From positions 1 through 64,000 of the forward strand of contig CAIOYY010000063.1 in the NCBI GenBank assembly GCA_903862715.1: a DNA stretch of 64,000 nt. Direction: 5' to 3'. The stretch is from an uncultured Alphaproteobacteria bacterium. GTDB taxonomy: Bacteria > Pseudomonadota > Alphaproteobacteria > Micropepsales > Micropepsaceae. The position numbers and the translations under genes are program-made. Every line of letters begins with the position of its first letter. Within the stretch, counting starts at the first letter, position 1. Positions 40,038 through 49,726 of this stretch are shown piece after piece. The notes beneath the pieces are model-generated. The model was not told the origin of the DNA. It searched no databases and saw nothing but the letters and a program-made list of their open reading frames with translations.

Positions 40038-41533
40038 TGCGCCAGAGGAAATTTATGTTCAGGGATGGTCTGCCTGCTTCTTTGCTGTCGCGCTCAAAGT
40101 GCGTCTCCGGTCTGCTCGCTTGGTGCCTGATGGCCGCGCCGGTTTGCGCATCGGCACAGACCGTGCTGCTCGAAGACGTTGTGCGCTCAGTCCTGACGCA
40201 GAGCCCGCAAATTCTTCTCGAGAATGAACGTGTGCGCCGCGCCGAAGGACAATTACAGCGGGCGCAGGGTCCCTTCGACTGGACCGCAAGCGGCGAGAGC
40301 GGTTGGGAGCGGCTTTACGTTTCCGAAGCGAATAACGGTGTTCTTACCGATAATCTGCGCGAGATCGACGCTTGGCGCACAACCATCGGTGTCGGACGGC
40401 AATTCCGCAACGGCATTACAGTACAACCCGGCGTTTCTTTCTACGCCAATGCCGGTGGCACCGAGGCGCAAACGCAGGGGCTCACCAAAGTGCGTCCGGC
40501 CCTTAATCTTACCATTCCGCTGCTGCGTGGTTTTGGTGAGGACAGCGAAGTGGCGACGAATGAACGCGCCGCGGTCCACGGCCTCGATGCCTCGCGCCAT
40601 GGACGCGAATATGTCGCCCAAAGCGCTCTGACCAATGCGGTTCTCGTCTTCTGGCGCTGTCTTGCGCTTAAACAGCAGCTTGCCATCGTCGAAGAGGATC
40701 AGCGCGGGGCGGCGGATTTTCTGGAGTCGATAAGGGCTTTCGTGGAAAGCGGCGAAGGCGAACCGGCGGCGCTCGATCGCGCTTTGGCAAACCAGGCGGT
40801 GCAGAACGTCACGCTCTCGCGTACCCGCGCCAGCATCCAGACGTGTCGCCGCGATCTTGATGTCGCGATGGGGGGCGATGGCACGCGCGAACCCGTGCCG
40901 GAAGGCGCCTTTCCGGAAATGGACGGCGTGACGGAGCCTGCTTCACGGTTGAACGGCGTGACCCTGGCGGATGATGCCCTCGCACGGCGCGAAGATGTCC
41001 GCGCATTGTCATTGCAGAATGCGGCTCAGGCCGAACTCGTGCGCGGCGCGCGCGACGGCATGCAGCCACAGGTAAATGTCTCTGTCGACCCGCAACGCGT
41101 CATGGTGCGGGTTTCGCAAAGCCTTGGACGCAGCGCGCAGGAAGGCGCTTTGTCGGAGGCGCTGGCGGGAGAAAGCGAATCCCGCATCAATCTGCGCCAG
41201 CAGGAAAGCCAGGTGCGCCTTGAAATTGCGGAAAATCTGCGCGGCTTGCAGGACGCGCTTATCAATTGGCAGGCGTTGAAAGAGTCCGCTGCCGCGATGG
41301 AAGTCATCGCGGGCGAAGCCGAACGGCGCTATCAGACCGGCTTTTCAACGCGTCAGGAATATCGCTCGGTACAGGAAGAAACCGCCGCCATTCAGCGGCA
41401 AGTGATCGAAGCCCAGCTTCAATATGCGTCCTATCTGGGCGCCTTGCGTCTCGCGCTCGGCAGAATCGATGCGGGTGAAGATGTCCCCACCGAAACCCTC
41501 ACCGCTCAGTTTCGTAGCCTCCCCGTCAACTAA
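40037..41533 (+). CDS. TolC family outer-membrane efflux protein
   Basis: Signal region ending CASAQT; TolC-like repeat architecture (RREDVRALSLQNAAQAELVRGARDGMQPQVNVS, AERRYQTGFSTRQEYRSVQEE); coupled to the ABC genes. Confidence 0.85.
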   Translation: MRQRKFMFRDGLPASLLSRSKCVSGLLAWCLMAAPVCASAQTVLLEDVVRSVLTQSPQILLENERVRRAEGQLQRAQGPFDWTASGESGWERLYVSEANNGVLTDNLREIDAWRTTIGVGRQFRNGITVQPGVSFYANAGGTEAQTQGLTKVRPALNLTIPLLRGFGEDSEVATNERAAVHGLDASRHGREYVAQSALTNAVLVFWRCLALKQQLAIVEEDQRGAADFLESIRAFVESGEGEPAALDRALANQAVQNVTLSRTRASIQTCRRDLDVAMGGDGTREPVPEGAFPEMDGVTEPASRLNGVTLADDALARREDVRALSLQNAAQAELVRGARDGMQPQVNVSVDPQRVMVRVSQSLGRSAQEGALSEALAGESESRINLRQQESQVRLEIAENLRGLQDALINWQALKESAAAMEVIAGEAERRYQTGFSTRQEYRSVQEETAAIQRQVIEAQLQYASYLGALRLALGRIDAGEDVPTETLTAQFRSLPVN

Positions 41534-41560
41534 TCCGAACCTCCCGTTTTGGAGAACGCG

Positions 41561-42460
41561 ATGCCGCCGCAGAGTAGCGAGGTCCTGTTCGTGATCGGCG
41601 GTGCTTTTGCGCTCGCCGCGCTGGCCATCTTCGTGTCCGGTTTTTTCCCTGCCGCGCGCAAATCCTCTCAAGACTTGTGGGCGACGTATCTTTCGGAATT
41701 TTTTCTGGTAGGTGCGATCATTATTCCGGCGGCGCTCGGCGCCTGGGTTTTCACGCTCCTGCTCATGCTTGTTGCAGCGCGCGGACAGTTCGAACTCGCG
41801 CGCCTGTTCACGCTTCGTGATTGGAGTGTACCGCAACTCCTCGCTGTCGCCGTGGGCGCCCTCGTCATTGCCTGTGTCTGGCTGGGCTATGCCGGGGCGG
41901 TACCGGCCCTTCTCGGCCTCGGCGTCGTCGTCATAACGCTGGGCGCATTTCTTTCACCCGTCGCCACGCGCGCGCTCACACTGCCAGTGACGGTTCTGGG
42001 ACTCTTATTTCCGGTGTTATGCTGTGTGATGGCGGCGGCATTGCGCAATGCCCCCCAGGGCTTTGTCTGGATCGTCGTTGCGTATGCGATCGTCGAAATC
42101 AACGATGCCAGTGCCTTGCTGGCGGGAAAACTTTTTGGCACGCGGCGTATTTTGCCTAGGCTGAGTCCTGGAAAAACGGCGGAGGGATTGGCCACAGGTA
42201 TCGCTATTGGCGGCGCCAGCGGAATCGCGCTCGGCCATTGGCTGCTCGATCTACCGCTGCCTATGGCCGCGTTCCTCGCGATGTTCGTTCTCGTGGCGGG
42301 CATTGTCGGCGATCTCGGCACCTCGGCGCTGAAGCGCGCGCGGGGGCAAAAGGATTTCTCGCCCGTGCTCCGTCGTCATGGCGGCGTACTGGATATTTAC
42401 GACGCGTTTCTTGCCGCGGCGCCCGCCGCTTATGTATTTCGCGTCGTAACCGGGGTCTGA
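41561..42460 (+). CDS. CdsA-like phosphatidate cytidylyltransferase (divergent signature)
   Basis: Multi-TM; C-terminal GDLGTSALKRARGQKDFSPVLRRHGGVLDIYDAF corresponds to the CdsA signature S.LKR....KD......HGG..DR.D. Confidence 0.82.
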   Translation: MPPQSSEVLFVIGGAFALAALAIFVSGFFPAARKSSQDLWATYLSEFFLVGAIIIPAALGAWVFTLLLMLVAARGQFELARLFTLRDWSVPQLLAVAVGALVIACVWLGYAGAVPALLGLGVVVITLGAFLSPVATRALTLPVTVLGLLFPVLCCVMAAALRNAPQGFVWIVVAYAIVEINDASALLAGKLFGTRRILPRLSPGKTAEGLATGIAIGGASGIALGHWLLDLPLPMAAFLAMFVLVAGIVGDLGTSALKRARGQKDFSPVLRRHGGVLDIYDAFLAAAPAAYVFRVVTGV

Positions 42461-42462
42461 AA

Positions 42463-43545
42463 CTAGTTCGCTTCGCTGCCGTCGATGAAACGTTCCACGC
42501 GGCGCAGTGCTTCATTGTCGTCGAACTGCGTCGGGGGCGATTTCATGAAATAGGACGAGGGCCCGATCAGCGCGCCGCCGATGCCGCGATCGAGCGCGAT
42601 CTTGGCGCAGCGAATGGCATCGACCACAACGCCGGCCGAGTTCGGCGAGTCCCAGACTTCCATCTTCAATTCGCAGCTTAAAGGAACTTCACCAAAGGCC
42701 GTTCCTTCGAGGCGAATGAAACAGATCTTGCGGTCGGTCAACCAGGGAACGTAATCGCTGGGGCCGACATGCACGTCGCCCGCAGGAAGTTCGTAATCGA
42801 GCTGGCTCGTTACGGCCCGCGTTTTCGAAATCTTCTTCGATTCCAGTCGTTCGCGTTCGAGCATGTTCATGAAGTCGGTATTGCCGCCGACATTCAGCTG
42901 ATAGGTGCGGTCGACGCGTACGCCGCGTTCGCGGAACAGATTGGTGAGGACACGGTGAACGATGGTCGCTCCGACCTGGCTCTTAATGTCATCGCCAACG
43001 ATCGGAAGCCCTGCTTTCACAAAGCGTTCGTTCCATTTCTGGTCCGAGGCGATGAACACAGGAATGCAGTTCACGAAACCACAGCCTGCTTCCAGCGCCG
43101 CTTCGGCATAATATTCGGTGGCCTTCTGAGAACCGACCGGAAGGTAGCAGACCACCACATCGGTTTCGGTGCGTTTCAGAACTTCGGCGACATCGACAGG
43201 CGCTTCGGGGCTCTCGTCGATAATGCCGTTGAGATACTTGCCGAGACCATCCAGCGTCGGGCCACGCTGTACCTTCACGCCGTTATGGACGGTCTTCACA
43301 AAACGGATGGTGTTGTTCGGTTCGACACCGATGGCGTCCCCAAGACTGAGGCCCACTTTGTCCTTGTTCACATCGAAGGCGGCGGAGAATTCGATGTCGT
43401 CGATCCGGTAGCCGCCGAGGTTCACATGCATCAAACCCGGAACCTGCTCCTCATTTCCGGACTTGCGATAGAACTCCACGCCCTGCACCAGGGAGGACGC
43501 GCAATTGCCGACGCCGACGATCGCTACTCTGATTTTGCCTGTCAT
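42463..43545 (-). CDS. ino1: Inositol-3-phosphate synthase (myo-inositol-1-phosphate synthase)
   Basis: [89 protein letters not shown]. Confidence 0.93.
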   Translation of the reverse strand: MTGKIRVAIVGVGNCASSLVQGVEFYRKSGNEEQVPGLMHVNLGGYRIDDIEFSAAFDVNKDKVGLSLGDAIGVEPNNTIRFVKTVHNGVKVQRGPTLDGLGKYLNGIIDESPEAPVDVAEVLKRTETDVVVCYLPVGSQKATEYYAEAALEAGCGFVNCIPVFIASDQKWNERFVKAGLPIVGDDIKSQVGATIVHRVLTNLFRERGVRVDRTYQLNVGGNTDFMNMLERERLESKKISKTRAVTSQLDYELPAGDVHVGPSDYVPWLTDRKICFIRLEGTAFGEVPLSCELKMEVWDSPNSAGVVVDAIRCAKIALDRGIGGALIGPSSYFMKSPPTQFDDNEALRRVERFIDGSEAN

Positions 43546-44107
43546 GGTTGATGTGCGCTCTCGAAGCTCAACGCGCACGGGCGTTGATGAGCAGCGCTAG
43601 GCTGCGGATATACACGTCTAAATTGCAGTGGATCACTTTTACCCCTTGAATGCGAAATTCTGCTTCTCGGAGAAGCCTTTAGCTCCTCCAGAGGACGCAG
43701 GAATAGAAGCACCGTTACCCCAGTCACAAATCCTATACACAACCACATCGCAGAGAAAGCAGGGCAAATCCGGTAAAAAGTGTGTTTAGACCGACTTTTT
43801 CCGGCATCTCTGCACCTGCCATCCTGATGGCGAGCTTTATCTACGCTTTTTATCCAAGGGAAGCGCTACCCGTCTTTTCTTTTGACGCAGTCTGGTTAAG
43901 GCCCGGGGCGGCCCCGTTCCCCTCCTTCAACGCATCGCACCCCGTTTTGTGCCCGCTGGGCCTTTGCTGGTTAAGTTGGGGGCGGCGTTCCCGCCCGTGA
44001 AATGCCATCGAATCAAGGTCTTTCCTTGGTACCGTCTTGTTTCCGCCAAGGTCGGTCCACACTATAAGCAGCGGAGTTGGGCACGACAGAGATAGGAGTA
44101 CCCCTGC

Positions 44108-44968
44108 ATGCTGGTCGCGTCGGCCCGGTTTCTTGCGCTCTTTCCCGTGCTGCTTTCTGCCATTGTCTTCCCCGGTTCCGTATATGCGGCAGGCGGAGAG
44201 ATCGCGGACGACCCGTCCTCGACGCTGGAGCTGGAATATAGCCTCTATGCCGGGGGGATACCCCTCGGCCGGGTCGATCTGAATGCGCGGATTCGGGGCG
44301 ATTCCTATACTGCGGCCTCGACCCTAGAGACGGTCGGGGTAGCGAGCGCATTGTGGGAAGCCAAGCTTGAGGCGACCTCCTATGGCGTCCTTGCGGGACG
44401 CGATCTTAGCCCCGCTAATTACGATGCTTTCTCGATCCATGCCGCCACCAACTGGAGACGTCAGCAGGTGACGCTCTCCTACATCAACGACGTTCCGACG
44501 GTGACGCCGAACCCGCCTTATTCGCGGCCGATCGAAATGGCCGACGACGACAAGCGCGACACGCTCGATCCGGTCAGCGCGCTTGTATTCTTCACCACCA
44601 GCTTCGAAGCGAACGAGGAAAATCCCTGCGGTCTTATGGCGCCGGTGTTCGATGGGCGCCGCCGTTACAACGTGTCGCTGGATTTCGTCCGCAACACCAA
44701 CGTCAATATGGATAACGGCCTCTATAACGGTGAGGCCGAGGTCTGCAAGCTTGAATATGAACGCGTCGCGGGGCCGCGCCAGCGCGTTTTCGAGGGCGAT
44801 GATGTGCCGGAGGTTTTTGGCTGGATCACATCGCTTCAGAGTACGGCCGATCCTGCGCGCACCTATCTTCTTCCCCTGCGCCTGTGGGTGGAGACCGATT
44901 ACGGGATGATCGTCGCGCTGCTCACGAGCATTCGGCTCGACGGCACCAACCTTACGAAGATTAATTAG
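44108..44968 (+). CDS. DUF3108-type periplasmic protein
   Basis: Signal peptide; LEYSLYAGGIPLGRVDLNARIRGDSYTAAS; DPVSALVFF; VWVETDYG..-like C-terminus. Confidence 0.7.
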   Translation: MLVASARFLALFPVLLSAIVFPGSVYAAGGEIADDPSSTLELEYSLYAGGIPLGRVDLNARIRGDSYTAASTLETVGVASALWEAKLEATSYGVLAGRDLSPANYDAFSIHAATNWRRQQVTLSYINDVPTVTPNPPYSRPIEMADDDKRDTLDPVSALVFFTTSFEANEENPCGLMAPVFDGRRRYNVSLDFVRNTNVNMDNGLYNGEAEVCKLEYERVAGPRQRVFEGDDVPEVFGWITSLQSTADPARTYLLPLRLWVETDYGMIVALLTSIRLDGTNLTKIN

Positions 44969-45070
44969 AAAAGCGCGCCTGAAGCGCGGGCCGTACCGCC
45001 AATTGCAGCGCGCTCCCCCCGTGTGACACACTCTTTGTCATATTGAATCGGGGAACGGGGCATTTCGCAC

Positions 45071-46642
45071 ATGACGCTCGCCGCCGGCGGCTTGGTCCTC
45101 GGCTATGATTTCGGTACGTCCGCCGTAAAAGCCGCGCTCTTCCGACGCGACGGCAGCGTGGTTGCGCGTGCCAATGTTGCCTATCCGCTGTCACTGCCCG
45201 CGCCGGGCTGGGCCGAACAGGATCCATCGCATTGGTGGGCGGCGATGCGCGACGTGACGGCGCGCGTTCTTGGCGCCGCCAATGTTGATACGGGTGAGAT
45301 CGAAGCCATCGGTATTTGCGCCCAGATGTGCGGCGTCGTGCTGGTCGATAAATCGGGCAGTGCTCTCGGAAAATGTCTGATTTGGCTCGATACGCGTTCC
45401 GGCGCGCTGGCGCGGCGGGTGTTTGGCGGCTGGCCGAATGTTGCCGGTTACAGCCTTCCCAATCTGATCCGCTGGCTGCGGTTGACCGGTGGTGCGCCCA
45501 ATCTTCAAGGCAAGGACGCGACCTCGAAAATTCTCTGGCTGCGCGCGGAAGATGCGAGTGCCTGGGAACAAGCCGAGAAAATTCTCGACGTTAAAGATTA
45601 TCTTGTGCGCCGCTGTACCGACCGCTCGGTCACAAGTTTCGATTGTGCGCATCTGACCTGGGTTTTCGATTCCCGCGCCGGGAAGAAGCACTGGTCGAAA
45701 GTACTGATGGATCGTCTGGGCCTGAAAGAAAGCCTGTTTCCGCGCATTGCCAGTGCAACCGATGTGGCGGGAAAACTGACGCCGGTCGCCGCATTCGAAC
45801 TGGGTCTTGCGCCCGGCATTCCGGTTGCCGTCGGGCTCGGCGACGTATCGGCGGCGGCGTTAAGCTCAGGCGCTATCGACGACGGCGCACCGCATCTCTG
45901 CGTCGGCACCAGCGCCTGGTTGGGCGCCCATATTCCGAAATCGAAAGTCAGTCCTTTGACCGGCATTGGCAGCATCTGTCGTGCCGACGGTATCGGTTAT
46001 TTCCTGATCGCGCCGCAGGAAAGCGCCGGGGCCTGCATCAAATGGGCTACCGAAGCCTTGGGCTTTGGCCGCGACGGTTTTGCCGAATTCGAACGCAGCG
46101 CGGCGGAAGCGAACCCTTCCATTGAAGCGCCTTTGTTCATGCCGTGGCTCTATGGCGAGCGCGTGCCCATTCAGGATGAAAATATTCGCGGGGGTTTTCT
46201 AAATATCTCCATCGCACATACCCGTGCCGACATGGCGCACGCGGTCTATGAAGGCGTTGCGCTCAATATGCGCTGGGCGATGACCGAGTTCGACCGCCTG
46301 GGCGCCTGCGCTGGTAAGCCCCTTCGCCTTGTCGGTGGTGGGGGCGGCAGCGCCGTGTGGTGCCAGATTTTCGCCGATGTGCTGCAGCGGCCCGTCGAAT
46401 TGATGGAAGATTCCGATCTCGGCGGCGCCAAGGGCAGCGCCATGGCGGCTTCGGTCGCGGCAGGCTGGTATTCCGATCTCGCAACGGCCTCTGCCATGAC
46501 AAAGGTCGCGCGCGTCTTTGCACCCGACCCGACTTTGGCTTCTCTTTATGCCGCGCGCTTTGCGCGTTTCACCAAAGCCTATAAGCGTGTTCGTGCGTGG
46601 TATCGTCCGACGGCAATACCGGCTGACAAAGGGAGTGCCTGA
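45071..46642 (+). CDS. FGGY family carbohydrate/polyol kinase
   Basis: LVLGYDFGTSAVKAALFRRDGSVVARA; GWAEQDPSHWWAAMRDV; PLRLVGGGGGSAVWCQIFADVLQRPVELM. Confidence 0.9.
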   Translation: MTLAAGGLVLGYDFGTSAVKAALFRRDGSVVARANVAYPLSLPAPGWAEQDPSHWWAAMRDVTARVLGAANVDTGEIEAIGICAQMCGVVLVDKSGSALGKCLIWLDTRSGALARRVFGGWPNVAGYSLPNLIRWLRLTGGAPNLQGKDATSKILWLRAEDASAWEQAEKILDVKDYLVRRCTDRSVTSFDCAHLTWVFDSRAGKKHWSKVLMDRLGLKESLFPRIASATDVAGKLTPVAAFELGLAPGIPVAVGLGDVSAAALSSGAIDDGAPHLCVGTSAWLGAHIPKSKVSPLTGIGSICRADGIGYFLIAPQESAGACIKWATEALGFGRDGFAEFERSAAEANPSIEAPLFMPWLYGERVPIQDENIRGGFLNISIAHTRADMAHAVYEGVALNMRWAMTEFDRLGACAGKPLRLVGGGGGSAVWCQIFADVLQRPVELMEDSDLGGAKGSAMAASVAAGWYSDLATASAMTKVARVFAPDPTLASLYAARFARFTKAYKRVRAWYRPTAIPADKGSA

Positions 46643-47257
46643 ATGCTCGACGGGTTGAAACGCGATTGGGCGGAACCGATGTGGAAGGCGCTGGCGAAGC
46701 CCCTCGCCAATGCCGGATTTTCTCCCAATCAGGTCACCATCCTCGGCTTCGTCCTCATCCTCGCCAATTGCGCCGCATTCTACTGGCACCACAGCACGCT
46801 GTGGTTCGGCATCGGTCTCATTCTCTCTTTCGCCTTCGACGCGCTCGATGGGGCCGTTGCGCGGATGCGCGGCATGACGAGCAAATTCGGCGGTTATCTC
46901 GATGGCGTCATCGACCGCTATCAGGAAATCGCCGTCTATGCCGTGATTGCGTGGATGACGGGCTGGTGGGCGGCGGCATTTTTTGCCATGACCGGCTCGT
47001 TGATGGTCAGCTACAACAAAGCGCGCACCGCCATCGAAATTCCCATCGAAAATCACAATTGGCCGGATCTTCTCGAGCGCTTCGAACGCATCGTCATTCT
47101 CTGCGTCGCGCTGGTGCTGGATTCCTTTCTGGTCCTTCCCGAAATGCTCGGTACGCGCGTGTTGTTCCTCGCGCTGCTGGTCATCGGCGTGCTGTCGCAC
47201 ATCACGGCGGTACAGCGCTTTTTCCGGGCGAAATCCATGCTGGTCGGCAAAGGCTAG
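46643..47257 (+). CDS. CDP-alcohol phosphatidyltransferase
   Basis: Exact family motif D-x2-D-G-x2-A-R-x8-G-x3-D-x3-D (DALDGAVARMRGMTSKFGGYLDGVID); start abuts the FGGY kinase stop. Confidence 0.93.
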   Translation: MLDGLKRDWAEPMWKALAKPLANAGFSPNQVTILGFVLILANCAAFYWHHSTLWFGIGLILSFAFDALDGAVARMRGMTSKFGGYLDGVIDRYQEIAVYAVIAWMTGWWAAAFFAMTGSLMVSYNKARTAIEIPIENHNWPDLLERFERIVILCVALVLDSFLVLPEMLGTRVLFLALLVIGVLSHITAVQRFFRAKSMLVGKG

Positions 47258-47352
47258 AACCGGGCCGCTTCGCCGGTTGATTTCGCCAAGGCTTCTGGTA
47301 GCGTCCGAAATTAGGGGATAGATCAACTAATTTCCCGTCACGGATTTCGAAC

Positions 47353-48153
47353 ATGCCTATCGGTGCCGCATTGGAAGAACTTGAACTCAGCTCCCCCCAG
47401 GTGCGTGAGCTTGCCGAGTTCTATGCAGAAAGTTTCAGTCTGCATCGCAGCTTTCGCGGCGCGAATGCGCTTTGCACGGCACCGGGGCGCACGCTAAAAC
47501 TCGTTCCAGGCGACGCCAACCGCCTTGTGGGCGCGCAGTTCCGGTTTTCTTCCCGGCCCGATTTCGATGCCTTTACGGAACACCTATCGGCATCAGGTAT
47601 TTCCGTGGCCGAAAAGACCGGCGGCGTGTCTGTGACAGACCCCGAGGGACATATATTGCGCTTCCGCTATGGCACGGATCAGAACCCTGCCAATGGGGAC
47701 GCCCGGCTGCAGCATTTCGCGCTACGCACACCCGATCCCGAAACGCTGGTGGCGTTCTACGCCGATAAACTCGGCTTCATCGTGTCCGATTTTGTGCGCG
47801 ACGAAGAAGGCGTGTTGCGCGCCGCCTTTCTGCGCACCGATGACGAGCATCATGCATTGGCCATTTTCCGCTCCGCCGAAGCGCGCTTCGACCACTTCTC
47901 CTGCGAAGTCGAGAGCTGGACGGAATTGCGCGACTGGGCCGACAGGGTTTGCGCGAACGGCATCCCGCTCGCCTGGGGCGTCGGACGCCACGGGCCCGGA
48001 AACGACACCTTCTTTATGGTGAAGGATCCCGACGGCAATCTCGCCGAGATATCGGCCGAGCTGGAACGCTGTGCTCCCGAACGCGCGACAGGTCTGTGGC
48101 CGCATCGCCCCGAGACGTTGAATCGCTGGGGCGTTGCGATCATGCGCAGCTGA
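47353..48153 (+). CDS. Two-domain VOC/extradiol dioxygenase-like protein
   Basis: C-terminal VOC domain with candidate metal ligands H (LQHFALR), H (FDHFSCE), E (NLAEISAE). Confidence 0.82.
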   Translation: MPIGAALEELELSSPQVRELAEFYAESFSLHRSFRGANALCTAPGRTLKLVPGDANRLVGAQFRFSSRPDFDAFTEHLSASGISVAEKTGGVSVTDPEGHILRFRYGTDQNPANGDARLQHFALRTPDPETLVAFYADKLGFIVSDFVRDEEGVLRAAFLRTDDEHHALAIFRSAEARFDHFSCEVESWTELRDWADRVCANGIPLAWGVGRHGPGNDTFFMVKDPDGNLAEISAELERCAPERATGLWPHRPETLNRWGVAIMRS

Positions 48154-48172
48154 CGCGCGAATCCCGCCCTCC

Positions 48173-49726
48173 ATGACCGGAACCCGGCAAACCGATGCGG
48201 ATGTGCTGATCGTGGGCGCGGGCCCCGTGGGGCTGACGCTCGCCAATCTGCTCGGCACCTATGGTGTTTCGACTGTCGTCATCGAGCGCAATCCCGGTAC
48301 GGTGGGTGAGCCGCGCGCGGTCTCCATCGACGATGAATCCTTGCGCACCATGCAGGCCGTCGGTCTGGACGACGCGGTTTTGAAAGACGTCGTGCAGGCC
48401 TATGGCGTGCAGTATTTCTCCTGGCGCGGCGAACCACTCGCGCAAATTCTTCCGACCCGCCAGGAATTCGGCTTCCCGAAACGCAATGCCTTCCGCCAGG
48501 TATTGTTCGAACGCACCCTGCGCACGGGCGCGGAGCGGTTTGCGAATGTCCGAATGCTGTTCGAACATGAACTCCTGTCGTTCGAAGAACGCGATGGTGT
48601 GGCGCTCTGTCAGGTCCGCAACCCTGAAGGCGTAACCGAACTCCGTGCCAAGTGGATGGTGGGTTGCGACGGTGGGCGCAGTCCGGTGCGCGAAGCCTGC
48701 GGCATCGCCATGGCGGGCAATACCTTTCCGCAGCGCTGGCTGATCGTCGATCTCGATGGCCGCACCACGCCTCTGCGTCATACCCAGACCTTCTGCGATC
48801 CCGTGCGCCCCGCCATCCGGCTTCCCGGCCCGCATGCGACATTGCGTTATGAATTCATGCTGCGCCCGCATGAGGACGAGGCCTTCGCCCTTGATGAGAA
48901 CCGCTTTCGCGGCTGGATCGCGGATCGCAACCCCGCCGATCGCGATCTCCATCTTGTGCGCAAGGTCGTCTACACCTTTCATGCGCGCGTCGCCGAGCGT
49001 TGGCGCAAGAGCCGTGTTTTTCTCGCAGGCGATGCCGCACATCTCAGCCCGCCTTTTGCGGGGCAGGGCCTGAACAGCGGCATCCGCGATGCCTTCAATC
49101 TCGGCTGGAAACTGGCGTCCGTTTTGAAATGGGGCGCACCCGACGCGCTGCTCGATTCCTACGAGCCCGAGCGCCGTCCGCATGCGGCGGCGCTTATTCA
49201 GATGTCGCTGCGCATCGGTGTCTTCATGCAGCCGAAATCGCGCCTTCACGCGATGCTGATGCAGACCGCATTGAAGCTCGCCTGCCTTATTCCCTCCGCG
49301 CGCGATTACATTCTGCAACTGAAATTCAAGCCGAAACCCTATCTCTATGAAGGCTTCTTCGAAAGAACCGCGAACGCGCCGCATTCCGAAATGCTGCCGC
49401 AGCCTTTGGTCGAATGTCCCGACCGCACCACCTGCCGTCTCGACGCGCTTCTGGGTGAAGGTTTTGCCGTGATCGGCTGGGATACGCCCGAATTTCGCAA
49501 GCGCGCCGCCTCGCTTACGCCTTTTAACGCGCCTATTCGCGTGGTCGCGCTCACCCGTACCCATGAGGATTTTATCGATGCCGCGCCCGAACATATTTTA
49601 CGCGCGCGCGATCCCGGCGGTACGCTCGATGCCTTTCTGAAGGACCGGAACGCCGAAGCCATTGTGGTGCGGCCGGACCGTTTCTGGTCGCGTATGGGAA
49701 AGTTGCTGCAAGGAAATACCGCATGA
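48173..49726 (+). CDS. FAD-dependent hydroxylase, MhpA-like (3-(3-hydroxyphenyl)propionate hydroxylase family)
   Basis: DVLIVGAGPVGLTLANLLGTYGV; GCDGGRSPVREACG; FLAGDAAHLSPPFAGQGLNSGIRDAFNLGWKL. Confidence 0.87.
   Translation: MTGTRQTDADVLIVGAGPVGLTLANLLGTYGVSTVVIERNPGTVGEPRAVSIDDESLRTMQAVGLDDAVLKDVVQAYGVQYFSWRGEPLAQILPTRQEFGFPKRNAFRQVLFERTLRTGAERFANVRMLFEHELLSFEERDGVALCQVRNPEGVTELRAKWMVGCDGGRSPVREACGIAMAGNTFPQRWLIVDLDGRTTPLRHTQTFCDPVRPAIRLPGPHATLRYEFMLRPHEDEAFALDENRFRGWIADRNPADRDLHLVRKVVYTFHARVAERWRKSRVFLAGDAAHLSPPFAGQGLNSGIRDAFNLGWKLASVLKWGAPDALLDSYEPERRPHAAALIQMSLRIGVFMQPKSRLHAMLMQTALKLACLIPSARDYILQLKFKPKPYLYEGFFERTANAPHSEMLPQPLVECPDRTTCRLDALLGEGFAVIGWDTPEFRKRAASLTPFNAPIRVVALTRTHEDFIDAAPEHILRARDPGGTLDAFLKDRNAEAIVVRPDRFWSRMGKLLQGNTA

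Noticed and set aside
48140-49594. 484-aa minus-strand ORF
   Set aside because: Antisense to the MhpA-like hydroxylase, whose FAD motifs are intact; a GC-rich codon-position artefact.
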